DNA of 64,000 nt from Flaccisagitta enflata (GCA_965153355.1 OZ231126.1:79918001-79982000); one strand, 5' to 3'. Positions 20,665 through 32,083 are shown, counted from the first letter of the stretch. Numbers and translations: made by a program. Notes: generated by a model from the letters alone, not told the origin.

Positions 20665-20821
20665 TAAGAATAAAAATAAAAATAAAAATAAAAATAAAAA
20701 TTGAAATAAAATAAAATAAAATAGAATAAAATAGAATAGAATAAAATAAAATAAAATAAAATAAAATAAAATAAAATAAAATAAAATAAAATAAAATAAA
20801 ATAAAATAAAATAAAATAAAA
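20549..20821. repeat. (AAAAAT)n then (AAAAT)n microsatellite
   Basis: Hexamer repeats to about 20700, then pentamer repeats. Both flanks carry a similar phrase, AAAAACCATGTAACTTCGGA at 20528 and AAAAACCATGCAACTACGGA at 20834, so the tract lies between two short direct repeats. Confidence 0.95.
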
Positions 20822-21006
20822 AAAAAGAAAAATAAAAACCATGCAACTACGGAAAATAAAAATAAAAACAAATTTTAGCACCTTTATCTATCAGAATGTT
20901 TTTGACGTTATGGATCTCGAGGCCGCAAAATCCAAAATCCATCCAACGAGAAACAGGAAAATGAGACCTTTTCCCATCATTTTTTCCCGTCAAGTGAAAA
21001 TACTTG

Positions 21007-21178
21007 AGTGAAGAAGAACATCGTAATAAGAATACACATTCATTTAATGACAGAAAAAGTCAGAATTTTCGATTAGTTCAGCCTAATCTTTGTTCAATGA
21101 CAAAACAACTAATCGAAAATGCTGACTGTTTTTGTCATTAAATGTCTGTGTATCCTCATTATGATGTACTTCTTCACT
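21007..21178. repeat. Large inverted repeat (about 73-bp arms)
   Basis: Left arm 21007-21079 and right arm 21106-21178: AGTGAAGAAGAACATC pairs with GATGTACTTCTTCACT, and ATTTTCGATTAGTT with AACTAATCGAAAAT. The loop is about 26 bp. A hairpin or foldback MITE; flanking target duplication not clear. Confidence 0.85.
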
Positions 21179-21593
21179 TTAGTTATAATCAGCATACATA
21201 TGATGTCTACTTCAATGGGTAAGATTTGATTATTTTTTCTGCAATGAGCGATTCACAATGAAACGCACGAGAGTCAAAAATCTTAACGGAATGTTCCTTT
21301 TGGGTAAGTCTCAACTTTTGTGTCTCTCCGATCCCGATTTTTTAAAAAAAAAATAGTTATAAAAGTTAATTTCGCTAAAGTAAACAGATTGCAAATTAAT
21401 CGATAAATATTTTTGTTGCCGGAAACTATTTTCAGGTCGGCAAGGTTTTTTTCCCTAAAGTTTGCGTTGTCGCCTTTTTGTGTTTGCCTATTTTTTCTTC
21501 TTTTTTAATGATTTTGCGCGCATTTACGTGTGTTGGATGTGTTCGGTTGTCCACTGTGTCCAACGTGATCGGCCATTTTCTGGCCATGTTTTT

Positions 21594-22195
21594 AGTTGCG
21601 GACACGCAATTCTGTAAGAGGCTTTGGCCGTCCCACGGTCCATTGGTCTGTCTGTTGGTCCGTGGACATGAGTCGAAAAGTAGGAAAAACGAGCATTTTA
21701 GATGCTTTTTGGGCAGCGGCCCCAAAGGGCCGATGTCCTGTAGGACACAGGTGAATGTCCATATCGTCTTCCATCACTTCCGTCAAGTAGCTTTTCATCA
21801 TTATGAATCTTCCTAAAAAAAATATATCTATTTCTCATTATTACTATATAAATCAGTGAAACTGAAAAATGCAAAGTTCCTGTTGAATAACATGGCAAAT
21901 TGACAAAAATTGAAAAAATGTGAAGTCTTCCCATTGAATATCATGGAAAATTGCTATAAGGCCTCAAACATACTCTAGTTTGGAAATTCACACTGTGGTC
22001 TGCAGGACATCGGCCCTTTGGGGCCGCTGTCCTGCTCTCCTCATCTTCTTCAGTAATCACTCCAAGGAGGGCATCGGGTACCGCTGACCATGTGCGATCC
22101 TTGGATGACTTGTTGTGTATAGATGTGAGATGTGGATGGGGGTTGGACGCCCATGCCCACCCGTCCGTAACGAAATTGTGTCCCCGCGTCACTTT
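21594..22195 (+). mobile_element. Two-hairpin element, GTTGCGGAC subfamily, interrupted
   Basis: Left AGTTGCGGACACGCAATTCT (stem AGTTGCG/CGCAATT), TGTAAGAGGC, GGTCCATTGGTC. The right part is CCCACCCGTCCGTAACG then GTGTCCCCGCGTCACTT, ending about 22195. A GGCC-array element sits inside. Confidence 0.7.
21707..22092 (-). mobile_element. GGCC-array element nested in a two-hairpin element
   Basis: Starts TTTTTGGGCAGCGGCCCC, has TCCTGTAGGACACAGG, a core with CCTGTTGAATAACATGG and CCCATTGAATATCATGG, then GGCCCTTTGGGGCCGCTG and GGGTACCGCTGACCAT. Same core type as 7009-7570. Confidence 0.65.
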
Positions 22196-22199
22196 TTTG

Positions 22200-22770
22200 A
22201 CACTTTTCGCGGGATATCGGCTTTTCCCAAATCCTTTTACTGCCTATGCCTATTCGTAATTGTTCAGTCACCTAGTCAATCTATGAGTATGGTATCACCA
22301 CCTTTACCCAAAGGCCTAGCCTAAGAAGGATATCAGCATAATGACTCATTGCACCCATTTGATCGTTTCCAGCCTTGTTTCTTGACTGTCCAACATACGA
22401 TTATTTGTCAATTTGCTAACCTGATAAATTTTGCCGATTTATTAGCATAAGAAAAGTTTTTTATTGAAATTCTGAAAAGATATTTTGATTCATCCTAACT
22501 AAGCTAAGCTAAGAAAAAACCCCTCGAGAATACAAGATTCGCGGTCTGTTTCAACAAAGTGTTTGATCGTTGGTTACTTGATTAACGGATGTTGCCATTT
22601 GAAATTCGGTCAGTTCCTGACAGATGAGAACACCCTCTACTTGTAAAAACTGCACGCGATAAGGAATGGTGATCAAATGGGGCCACAATTAATCTCCATG
22701 ACTGACGCATTAACCCAGTCACATAATGCTCTAAGCGTCTTTACTAAGCCTGTCACAAGGTTATGTTTTT
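22200..22770. other. Single-copy stretch, no gene seen
   Basis: AT-rich; no repeat family, TIR or frame recognised. Confidence 0.4.
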
Positions 22771-22983
22771 AGTCGCGTGCACGCGACTCTACACTCTGGT
22801 TTGTCCGTCCGTCCGTCCGTTGGTCAGTTGGTCGGTCGGTGGGTCTGTCGGTCCATCGCACTTTTACTTTTTTTTTTTATCAATTTAATTCTTTAAGTCA
22901 TTTAAACTCATTTAAGAGTATTCTCAGTCATTCTAAGTCATACTAAGTCATTCTAAGTCAATCTATAAGTCTCGCACGCGACT
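22771..22983 (+). mobile_element. Two-hairpin element
   Basis: Perfect left hairpin AGTCGCGTGCACGCGACT, then CTACACTCTGGTTTGTCC, a GTCCGTCCGTCC core, TCATTCTAAG-type repeats, and a truncated right end at TCTCGCACGCGACTTA. Confidence 0.75.
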
Positions 22984-23461
22984 TATATGTGTTGTTTTTT
23001 AAGCGTGGCATTTTAAGTTCATCAAAGTCGTTTTGTTCACGTAAAACAGCCGAAATAAAGGGAAGAAATAATTACGCCATCAGTACACTCAGTTCACTCA
23101 ATACACTTAGTAAACTCAGTTGCAAAGTTTGGTGCAGACAACCAAATAAGGGGGGGGGGGCGACGTGGCAAAGGGCACAAAGAGAGAGAGAGAAAGAGAA
23201 AGAGAAAGAGAAAGAGAAAGAGAAAGAGAAAGAGAGACAACCAAACTGACAGACAGACAGACAGACAAACAGAGAAAGAGATTGGTGACAGTGAAGAAAA
23301 TTCGGGGAAACAAAAGAAGCGAAAGTCCCCTTGAGATCCAAAAGATCCAATAAATGGATTCTAAAACAGAGGTGCGCTTGGAAAATGGGGGAACAACTAA
23401 GGCTGAAGGCCGAATGAGAAACTGAGAAACGAATTGGTGTGAGAGAGAGAGAGAGAGAGAC

Positions 23462-23492
<31 letters not shown>

Positions 23493-23726
23493 GATGGAAA
23501 GAGGGAGAGAGGCAAAGAAGCCGAGTGGCAGAGACCGGGAGATGGAGAGACAAACATTCAAAGTGACAAAAGACAGGTACACGGACACAGAATGACATCA
23601 AGACAGACAGCAAAAGACTGGGAATAATCGGAAGAGAGAGACAGCGAGAAAGGAACAGTGGCCCTTGATGCCATCTCCTCCATCCTTAAGTTCTCGACGT
23701 GTAATTTGACAAAGGAAGAGATCAAG

Positions 23727-23821
<95 letters not shown>

Positions 23822-24004
23822 GTTAGCCGTGTTCCTCTGTTTCTCTTTATCTCCTGCTCTTCAAAGCGCGCCCATGTTTTGATGATGTACAACGGATTTG
23901 AATGGAGTTAAATGTTAATAGGCCCAAGGCCTTAGTCTCTTCTTTTTTTTTCTCCCATTTCTTTTTTAACTCTTTAACTCTCCTGGCACCGTATTTCCAA
24001 GAGT

Positions 24005-24092
<88 letters not shown>

Positions 24093-24204
24093 TCTCTTCG
24101 GAACTTCCCATTTTTTCGGCATTTCTTTTTTCGAGGGTTAGTGATGATAGTTTAAGGATCAAAGCAGAGTCAAGTTAAAAGATCCAGGGATGAGAATACA
24201 GGAT
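22984..24204. repeat. Simple-repeat cluster
   Basis: Poly-G at 23151-23160, (GAAAGA)n at 23186-23236, GACA runs at 23245-23270 and 23470-23490, AG runs near 23440, (TC)n with TA interruptions at 23728-23819, and (CT)n at 24006-24090. All long frames here are repeat translations. Confidence 0.85.
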
Positions 24205-24300
24205 CAGGGTGATGATGATGATGACGACGACGACGAGGATGATGATGATGATAATGAAGACGACCATGATGACGATGAAGTTGATGATGACGACATTGCT
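24205..24300. repeat. GAT/GAC triplet repeat
   Basis: About 90 bp of GATGATGAC-type triplets with interruptions. A translation would be acidic (Asp-rich), but there is no supported gene around it. Confidence 0.8.
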
Positions 24301-24857
24301 GCAAACGATGATAGGGTGGCAGAGAGCAAAGAGGTGGAAGAAAAAGGTAGATGGAAATAATGTTGCCACCCGGCACCCGATATGGAAACTGGAGCAGGGG
24401 AAAGCATGCATTTACATCCATATTGTATTGTACATACTTATTGTATAGCTGTTTACGACATCTTCAATTGGCCTTTGGCCTAAACGAAGAGGATCAAGCC
24501 CAAGGCACGCACATAAACTTCCAAATAAACCACGTCTAATTACACTCCTACGACAATGATGAATTTTACAGTATTTGAGATTTTTCACGAAATCATCACT
24601 GTTTAATATCATGTTTTCTCTTGTTTTTTTGTTTTTTTCTTTTTTTACATCATATCATTCAAGATCATTTGGGATATCAGCTAGCTCACGCTCCTAGACG
24701 GAGAATGAAAAGTGAGGTGCTCATGCACGCGTTTATCGCAATCGGGACTCACAGACGTAGAAACCTACGCGGATCTGCCTACTTAAGGAGTTTAGGGATT
24801 TGGAAGCAATTGATCACTTCCGTCTTGGGGGTGGGATAACTACTAGTAGTTGAGCTT

Positions 24858-24898
24858 AAAAATGGAAGCGGAAGCGGAAGTGGTGGAAGCGGCATGAA
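24858..24898. repeat. (GGAAGC)n hexamer repeat
   Basis: GGAAGCGGAAGCGGAAGTGG and further units. The same hexamer occurs at 29440-29546 and 33233-33432, unrelated in flanks. Confidence 0.8.
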
Positions 24899-25302
24899 AA
24901 TCGAGCGCTTCCACACCCCTACAGTAAGGACGCAGCCTTCTAAGACTGCAAGCTAAAGTGAAAAGACACACGGACGGATACACGGCTACCCAAGTCGCTT
25001 GCGGGTGGGCAGGGGCAGTGAAAATGAAGGCTTATCAACAGCCCTGAAAATAGAGATTTTTCTCAGCGGGCCCGTCGGGCCCGCTCCTCTTAATTTTTGC
25101 GGGCCCGTCAAGAAAACAGCGGGCCCGACTGAAATACAGTTATTCTAAGCTTTCTGTTGTCATAACCCTGTGTAGACACACTGCTACAACACTGCAGTGA
25201 ATTTCTCTCTCTATGCAATCTATTTCCTAATAAATGGAAAAAATTATGCAAAGAATAATGGTAATTTTTGTCTCTTACCCATCCCTCCATCCCTCAGTGT
25301 GA

Positions 25303-25377
<75 letters not shown>
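25303..25377. repeat. (GT)n microsatellite
   Basis: GT run within the candidate hAT-like element, followed by three TTAGTGTGC-type words. Confidence 0.96.
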
Positions 25378-25379
<2 letters not shown>

Positions 25380-25463
25380 TAGTGTGCTTAGTGTGCGCTT
25401 AGTAGCATGTCGGCAAATTTGTTTCATATGTCTAAGCCTGCTGAGAAAAATAGACAACAACAA

Positions 25464-25465
<2 letters not shown>

Positions 25466-25547
<82 letters not shown>
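25466..25547. repeat. (TC)n microsatellite
   Basis: Pure TC run of about 80 bp. Confidence 0.97.
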
Positions 25548-25552
<5 letters not shown>

Positions 25553-26105
25553 CCAAAATGCGCAAGCTAGCATCATAAAAATTGGAGTCAATTTGCGTAA
25601 CATCTTCTCTCTTTTCTTATGTTACATAGGTCCAAAAAATAGGGATCAATGAAAAATATTGTTTTTTGCTAAAATGCGAAAAAATTAAAAAAGATTCAAA
25701 ATTCATAACGCCAAAACTAATGATTGATGATTGCTGAATTTCTTCTGACATTAAGCAACTGAGAAGTGTCTCCAGGAGTCATTTTATCTCCAGGAGAAAG
25801 ACTACTTTGGTATTGCTGGAGAATGTAAGGTGGATCAAATTTTGATTCAAGGATATCAAGCAAAATTGCTGCGAGCCCGGCGGGCCCGCAGCTTGTCTAA
25901 TTTGCAGGCCCGACAACCAATTTGCGGGCCTCGAGCCCATGAGCCTGCTCTATTTTCAGGGCTGTTTATTATCAATCATTTGGGCACAGTGGGCAGTGAT
26001 GCAGAAACCACTCGTAATCACTGAAAAAGCAAAGTACAATAGATCGACAATGAAAAGTACAATAGATCGACAATGAAACAATCGGCAGACTGACCAATTA
26101 ACTAA

Positions 26106-26951
26106 CTCATGGTAGCCAGGAGTAGTCAAAAATCAAAATAGTATTTTTGACTATTTTTTTGGTTGGGATGCATTCATATGCATCTAGTAAGATGTTATCA
26201 AGCGATTTTTTCTCAAACGGATGTTGTTAAATATGTTGGTAAATATTAATGTTAATTGGCCATTTTATTTTTGTTTTCACTCAAATTGTCATTTTCATCC
26301 CTTAGAAATGCGATATTTGGATTGAAACTCAAACTGTTGCTTCCAAACAACATTTGCTATATCACCTAAAATGTTGTGAAATTTTCTAAGTCTCTAGATG
26401 CATAATAAGCAGCTTATGCAAATAAGTCGATCAGACTAATTTACATAATAAAATATAACCTTTAAAAGGCATTCTGCAGTGAGCTGCAAGGAGAAAATTG
26501 ATAAGGTGAATGGCATTCAATCACATCTCCGATTTTGTTTCTTAAATAAGATTTACAGAAATTTACCAAATTATTAAGGTTTTGACTGACGAAAAAATAA
26601 TGTAGTTAAGATAATCCCACTACCGGTAGCTACCTCGCAGCCCTCTGGTGCGAGTTCGAAGTCCCATTGGGCAAAGTCGTTTCAACATAAGATAGAATCA
26701 TAATCATGTGGTGGGGGCTCTTGGAGAAGTTGCCCTGAGTGAATTCAGTAAAAACAGTTAACAAGAGGAGGGTTGGAAGAGTGGAAGTGAGGAGGTAAGT
26801 GGATCTGGACAGGCATATCCCAGATGGTCAGATCTGCGTAACTGCCGTTATCGCCCACAGCGACCAGAGAACGCCCCTCACCAGCGCATAAAGTCTGGAA
26901 ATTATCACTTCTCGTGGTAACAGTAACAGCTGCTGCTTGCTGCTGCTGTAA
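26106..26951. other. Single-copy stretch before the RLE LINE
   Basis: AT-rich up to 26620, then CTACCGGTAGCTACC and GGTGCGAGTTCGAAGTCCCA near 26650, which recalls a pol III B box but forms no tRNA. A minus-strand frame at 26745-26945 has balanced codons, but I recognise no family and it runs into the triplet repeat. Confidence 0.35.
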
Positions 26952-26963
26952 CAGCAACAACAT

Positions 26964-27049
<86 letters not shown>

Positions 27050-28253
27050 CCACCTTTATAAAGAGTCTCGCACGTTAACCCTGTCTAATATTCGCTTTTT
27101 CAGTGATAATCGGGTGCGTCATGCTTTGGACACAAAAGAAGAGCGCGAGAGTCAGTGGTGCCGGAAATTCTCCTCTGCAACCTTTGCTAAGGGAGTATTA
27201 AACGAGGTGGTTCCTCCTACGGTAGCAGTAAGTGATGTTTCAACCATAGCACAGGGCCTGGATGTTTCCCAACAAAGTTGGTCGTCTTTAGAGCTCAGTG
27301 GCGTTCTTTCTCCCTCTCCGCTCTCCCCTCCTCCACTTCCCACCTCTCCTCCCCCACCCCCGCCTGGTGCGGCTCCTCAGCGCCAAAATGCTCGAAAGAT
27401 GATCAAGGGCAAGGTCCAGGCTGAGGTTCAACGGGATGTAAGTGATTTTTGGAAGGAGAAAATCGGGCGTTACGCAATGCAGGGTGACTATCTAGCGTTG
27501 ATTATGGAAGAGAAGGGCTGTGTTTCATGGAAAAGCTATATGTGGGACATACCTCAGGGAGTTCTTAGATTCGCCATTAACGCTGGATTAAACACCCTGC
27601 CCACTCTCGACAATCTTAAACGCTGGGGGAAAAGAGTAAATGACCGTTGTCCCTTATGTGGTAATACTCAGACCCTTCTCCATGTTCTTTCCAACTGTTC
27701 CGTTTCATTAGATCAGGGTCGCTTAACATGGCGTCACAACTCAGTACTGTTGACGCTAATCGAATATATCCAGCCCCAGCTCCATGAGAATTTTGTTCTG
27801 TACTCGGATTTACCTGGCTATACTGCGGCTCATGGAGGGGTTATCCCGCCTCATATTCTTGTCACATCATTGCGTCCTGACTTATTTATTCTTGATGAAA
27901 TCTCTAAAAAGATTATCTTTTTTGAGCTGACATGCCCATGGGATAGCAATGTTGCCAGTAGTCACTCGTATAAAGAGGAGAAATATGCGCCTCTAATCGC
28001 AGATCTTTCACGCGACTTTTCTGTTTTTAATTATTCAGTTGAAGTTTCCGCCCGTGGCCAGGTGACGAAAGACAATCGTGCGCGCATAAAATCGCTCATC
28101 TGGAAGTGTTGCCGTCAACCAAAAGGCTTGGAAAAAAATCTTGTCAAGCTTATGTCTAAAGCCGCTATTCACACGTCCTTTACTATGTTTAGCGCGAGAA
28201 AAGAGCCTGCTTGGTCATCCCCTAGCCCTTTGATCGTTCGTCATTTTAACTGA
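26952..28253 (+). CDS. 3' part of a LINE with restriction-like endonuclease
   Basis: The frame is open from 26952, reads through the (AAC)n tract, and ends with TGA at 28251-28253. No in-frame ATG precedes the conserved part; the first possible non-AUG start is GTG at 27114, giving 379 residues numbered below. Residues 66-85 are proline-rich. C179, C182, H190 and C195 form a CCHC knuckle. RPD (254-256), ELT (271-273) and K287 follow in the order of a PD-(D/E)XK endonuclease. This CCHC-then-RLE order is the C-terminus of R2/NeSL-type non-LTR retrotransposons, whose endonuclease nicks the target for reverse transcription. The reverse transcriptase is missing, so the copy is 5' truncated. The frame is intact to the stop, which suggests recent arrival. 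The clade cannot be fixed without the RT. Confidence 0.82.
26963..27050. repeat. (AAC)n triplet repeat
   Basis: About 29 AAC units abutting the truncated LINE frame. The plus frame reads poly-Asn into the LINE protein; the minus frames read poly-Val or poly-Leu. The other LINE of the window also carries a (CAA)n tract. Confidence 0.97.
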
Positions 28254-28859
28254 CACAATTTTTTCATTTCCTGTTTATTTATGTGTTTACATAACGATGA
28301 TCTGTATTGGACCATAGGCATTTTCCCTCATTGCAATCCAATAATCTGCTAGTTATGTATTCGCCTTGATTGTATATTTTATTGAATATACGTCTTTACT
28401 ACCTATATTTCGAAGGTTGCGGAAAAGAAAGCGTGAAGGAGGAAAGAGAGAGAGAGAAGAGAAAGAGGAGAAAGAAGCAGAAATAGAGAGAAAGACAAAG
28501 AAAAAGCAGTCTTAGTTACATGACCATTTCAAAATACCAAGAGAGAGGTCCAAGGACCAAGATGGTTGAGTACTTTGGTACAGAATGCCGGCGGTCCCTA
28601 TTGGTTGACTCTCGAGTCTTGCCTCTACGGATATGGTTTCTTCACAACATTGCCTTTGGTAACTACATTATCTTTTGATAATGAAGTTATCCTTGGGTAA
28701 TTTGTTTTGCTTAATTTGGATTATGATTACTTTATTTCTGAGAGTTTGGGATACAGAGTAGCAGTGGATTTTTGGACAGCTTCCCTTCCGCTTTCAAAAG
28801 CGTTTTGGATAATTGACAACTTCCTTCACTTCCCACTTCCACCATTTCAAATAGTCATA
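28254..28859. other. LINE 3' flank and single-copy DNA
   Basis: The first roughly 150 bp after the stop are probably the LINE 3' UTR; no clear tail or target duplication is visible. A GA-rich tract covers 28437-28500. The rest has no recognisable gene. Confidence 0.4.
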
Positions 28860-29434
28860 AAGCGTTAGATATTAGCGGTACCGTGCCCTGCCTAGTAGGT
28901 TGTGGTTGAAGTTGAGGGGGAGCAGGGCAGCGACTGAAGGGGTCGATGTATCTTTTTCACACATATGGGATTTTCTCCATCTTCTCCTCCTTCTCCTCCT
29001 CTCATCCTACCTATCAAATCCCAGTCTGGAGGACCAAATTCCAGTCTCGGGCTCAAATCCCAGTCTTGAGGCCCCATCCCAGCCTCAAGGCCCAATCCTA
29101 GCCTCAAGGCCCAAATCCTAGCCTGGAGGCGAGTTTTGGGCCTCAAGGCCAGGATCTGGGCCTCTTGGCTGAGATTTTGACATTGAGGCTGAGATTTGGG
29201 CCTCAAGACTGAAATCTGGGCCTCCAGGCTAGGATTTCGGCCTTGAGGCTAAGATTTCGGCCTTGAGGCTGGGATGTGGGCCTCAAAACTGGGATTTGAG
29301 CCTCGAGACTGGAATTTGGTCCTTGAGACTGCGATTTGAGGGGGGGAGACGTAGGAGAAGAAGGAGGAGAAGAAGGAGAAAATCCCCCATATGTGTGAAA
29401 GCATAGGTCATCGACCCCTGCGGGGCTGCTGCCC
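28860..29434 (+). mobile_element. GGCC-array element, CCCAGTCT type, decayed
   Basis: AAGCGTTAGATATTAGCGGT, CACACATATGGGATTTTCTC, then 20-bp units with CAAATCCCAGTC and, after 29120, their complements. It closes with CCCCCATATGTGTGAAAGC and GGGGCTGCTGCCC beside AAAA. Several bases are missing relative to 10201-10798. Confidence 0.7.
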
Positions 29435-29439
29435 AAAAG

Positions 29440-29546
29440 CATAGATTCCGCTTCTGCTTCCGCTTCCACTATTTTAGAAGGCATTGCTTACGCTTCCGCT
29501 TCCGCTTCCGCTTCTGCTTCCGCTTCCGCTTCCGCTTCCGCTTCCA
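29440..29546. repeat. (GCTTCC)n hexamer repeat
   Basis: Repeated CGCTTC/TGCTTC hexamers, the complement of the GGAAGC repeat at 24858. Confidence 0.85.
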
Positions 29547-29955
29547 CATTGTTGAATATTTCACCACAATATTCATTCAAGTTATACAATAAGTTTTTTA
29601 ATATAAAAAAAAGAGGAGATCAAATAAGGAAGTATGAAAAATAATAAAATATATATCAATAACATAAATATTGACATAATTTGTTAGCTGTCATATGTTA
29701 TTGCAAGGAGATTAAACAATTATTTTATTTATGAAAGAGTCTTTTATTTTATACCCTTCAACTAATCTTTGAAATTCTTTTTTCTTGAATTTATATATTT
29801 ATTTATCACATTACTGGATCATCTACTTACTTTTGTTTTTCAAATAATATGAAATCAGGTTTTAAGGTGTATTAGTCTTGCCCCTTTCTAACTAACAAAC
29901 TGTTCTTTAAAGAGATCAATTTTTTTTTAGGAAGTTCATTGTTCACTCAGAATTA

Positions 29956-31011
29956 CAGTTAAGCTTCACTAGAAGGCATCTCAAGGGACCGGTTTATTTC
30001 ATGCCTTCTAGGCGGGGTGCCTTATTGCCAAGCATGCACCATGCTGAATACAAAAGGTTCAAAGATGCTTTACTTAATCTATCTTTCGGCTTCATACACA
30101 ATCAAATAGGCATAGATGGATGCTTGAAAGTGGCAACAAAAAGAATTTGGATCTTCCCTTACTTTAAGTAAAAAGTTTACAGTCTCACTGTTATTATTCA
30201 CTAACGATTTTTTCACCTGACTCGAAAAGTGACAGCGGTGCTTAAAAGACATGGCCAGGTCTTTGTAACATAAATTTCTGGTGGGCATTGTATTTCCTCC
30301 CGTGAAAAACATTGTTAAAAATGTCAGTGTGAAAAGATTAAAAGAATGTAAGAGTGTGTAACTTTCATGGCATGGGAGCGACTGTTCTTAGCCAAATTAT
30401 TCTAATGACATAAAGTGGTTAAAAATGTCATTCACACACTTACATGGCACAAACCATCTCATGGATTCATCGGCTAACCAACTTTTCACTCCTCTTCTCC
30501 ATCATTTTCCTCCTCTCCCCTTCATTCAACTAAGTCTCCCTCTGTTTCTTTCACTTCCTCTTCTTCATGATCATCAGGGCTCCTCATCATCATCATCGGT
30601 ATACCGCTTCATTGTCATTGGTAATCCTCTTCATCATTGTTATCGCTCTCATTGGTATCTCTTTTCCGTCTTTAGCCTTCTTTTCCAGCCTTGTCTTTAG
30701 GGTGTAGGGATGGGGCTCCCATCCATATCGACCTGTTGGTCCTTCCAATAAATCCCATTTCTTCTTCTACCACCCTTAGCTTATCCACCTCCTCATCATA
30801 AACACTTTGCATGTCAAATGCCTTCAAAGCGAGCTAAATATTCACAAAAAAATATTTTCATGCGCTAGAGTGAAATTTGCCTAATAGGCGGGTGCCTTAT
30901 ATGCAGGGTTTATCAACAAAAGAATAAAGAGAGCAAAGTTGGGACTTTTCAAATCATGCCTTGATGCGAGGGATGCCTTATTAGCGAGTGCGCTCTAGTG
31001 ATGCTCGACTG
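29956..31011. mobile_element. TA-target TIR element, about 1.06 kb
   Basis: Ends CAGTTAAGCTTCACTAGAAG and, from the right, CAGTCGAGCATCACTAGAG, with TA at 29954-29955 and 31012-31013. CAGTCGAGC ends are usual for Tc1/mariner/pogo relatives. Subterminal GGCATC/GATGCC and GCCTTATT words repeat on both sides. No transposase recognised. Confidence 0.75.
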
Positions 31012-31067
31012 TAATTCTATGCCAAAATAATCATGTGTTCATTGGTGTATTCATAAGAAAGAGAAGA

Positions 31068-31099
31068 GAGTTAGAGAGAGAAAGAGAAGAAGAGAGAGA

Positions 31100-31166
<67 letters not shown>

Positions 31167-31220
31167 AAAAGAAAGAGAAAGAATGAGAGAGAAAGAGAAA
31201 GAGAGAAAGGGAGGGAAAGA
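31068..31220. repeat. (AG)n and GAAAGA tract
   Basis: AG run with GAAA interruptions, repeated in part at 32040-32083 after the next element. Confidence 0.9.
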
Positions 31221-31221
31221 G

Positions 31222-32039
31222 CAATATGTGGTCAGCGATACCCGTTGCCCTGCTTTGAGTGATTGCGAATTGGAGTGAGGGGAAGCAGGGCAGCGGCCCC
31301 GAAGGGGACGAAGTCCTGTAGAACACAGGGGGACTTTTGTTTGTCCTACCTGAGGAAGTGGATGAGATGCTGTAGAGGGCTGACTGAAGGCATTCAAGAG
31401 CCTAAACTGAGGTCTAAGAAGGCTGATATAAGGCCTGAGAATGCCAATTGGAAGCTTGAGAGGGCTGACTTAAGGCTTGAGAGAGCTGGATTAAGGCTTG
31501 AAAGGCCAGAGGACTGATTTGAGGCCTGAGAGGCTAAATCTGAGGCATGAGAGGCCAGGTTTGAGGCCTGAGAAGCCAGATTTGAGGCCTGAGAAGCCAG
31601 ATTTGAGGCCTGAGAGGCCAGATTTGAGGTCTGAGAGGCCAAATTTGAGGCCTGAGAGGTCAGATTTGAGGCCTGAAAAGCTAGATCTGAGGCCTGAGAG
31701 GCTGGATTTGAGGCCTGAGAGGCCAGATCTGAGGCCTGAGAGGCTGGATTTGAGGCCTGAGAGGCCAGATTTGAGGCCTGAGAGGCCAGATCTGAGGCCT
31801 GAGAAGCCAGATTTGAGGCCTGAGAGGCCAGATTTGAGGCCTGAGAGGCCAGATTTGAGGCAAGAGAGGCCCGATCTGTGGCCTGAGAGGCTAGATTTGA
31901 GGCCAGAGAGGCTGAATTTGAGTCCTGAGGGGTCTCTGATGAAGGGGGGGACTAACGGATGAACGGATGGACGAACGAACGGACGAACGAAAGTCCCCCT
32001 GTGTTCTACAGGACTTCGTCCCCTTCGGGGCCGCTGCCC
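31222..32039 (+). mobile_element. GGCC-array element, GGCCAGATTTGA type
   Basis: GTGGTCAGCGATACCCGTTG and GCAGGGCAGCGGCCCCGAAG lead in, then CCTGTAGAACACAGGGGGAC. About 22 units of 21 bp follow, built of GGCCTGAGAGGCC plus AGATTTGA. It closes with the complement of the lead module, ending CCGCTGCCC at 32039 beside five A. Each unit contains GGCC-TGAGA-GGCC, a small hairpin. Open frames of 154 (plus) and 253 (minus) codons are by-products of the 21-bp period. Confidence 0.85.
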
Positions 32040-32083
32040 AAAAAGAAAGAGAAAGAATGAGAGAGAAAGAGAAAGAGAGAAAA

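Larger units (their letters stand above)
25039..25964. mobile_element. Candidate hAT-like element
   Basis: Inverted ends CAGCCCTGAAAATAGAG at both sides, with subterminal GCGGGCCCG words repeated at each end. Flanks are CTTATCAA at the left and ATTATCAA at 25968-25975, separated from the right TIR by TTT, so the 8-bp duplication is approximate. No transposase. Contains long TG and TC microsatellites. Confidence 0.65.
24967..26105 (-). mobile_element. Two-hairpin element split by a TIR element
   Basis: GGACGGATACACGGC and AAGTCGCTTGCGGGTGGGCA before 25039. After 25968 the internal words CATTTGGGCACAGTGGGCAG and CAGAAACCACTCG resume, so the 0.9-kb element went into an existing copy. The right hairpin is lost. 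Confidence 0.6.

Noticed and set aside
20424-20881. Phe/Ile/Tyr-rich frames resembling membrane proteins
   Set aside because: Translation of (AAAAAT)n and (AAAAT)n repeats.
26620-26700. Pol III B-box-like GAGTTCGAAGTCCC
   Set aside because: No convincing A box or tRNA fold; a SINE cannot be supported from one copy.
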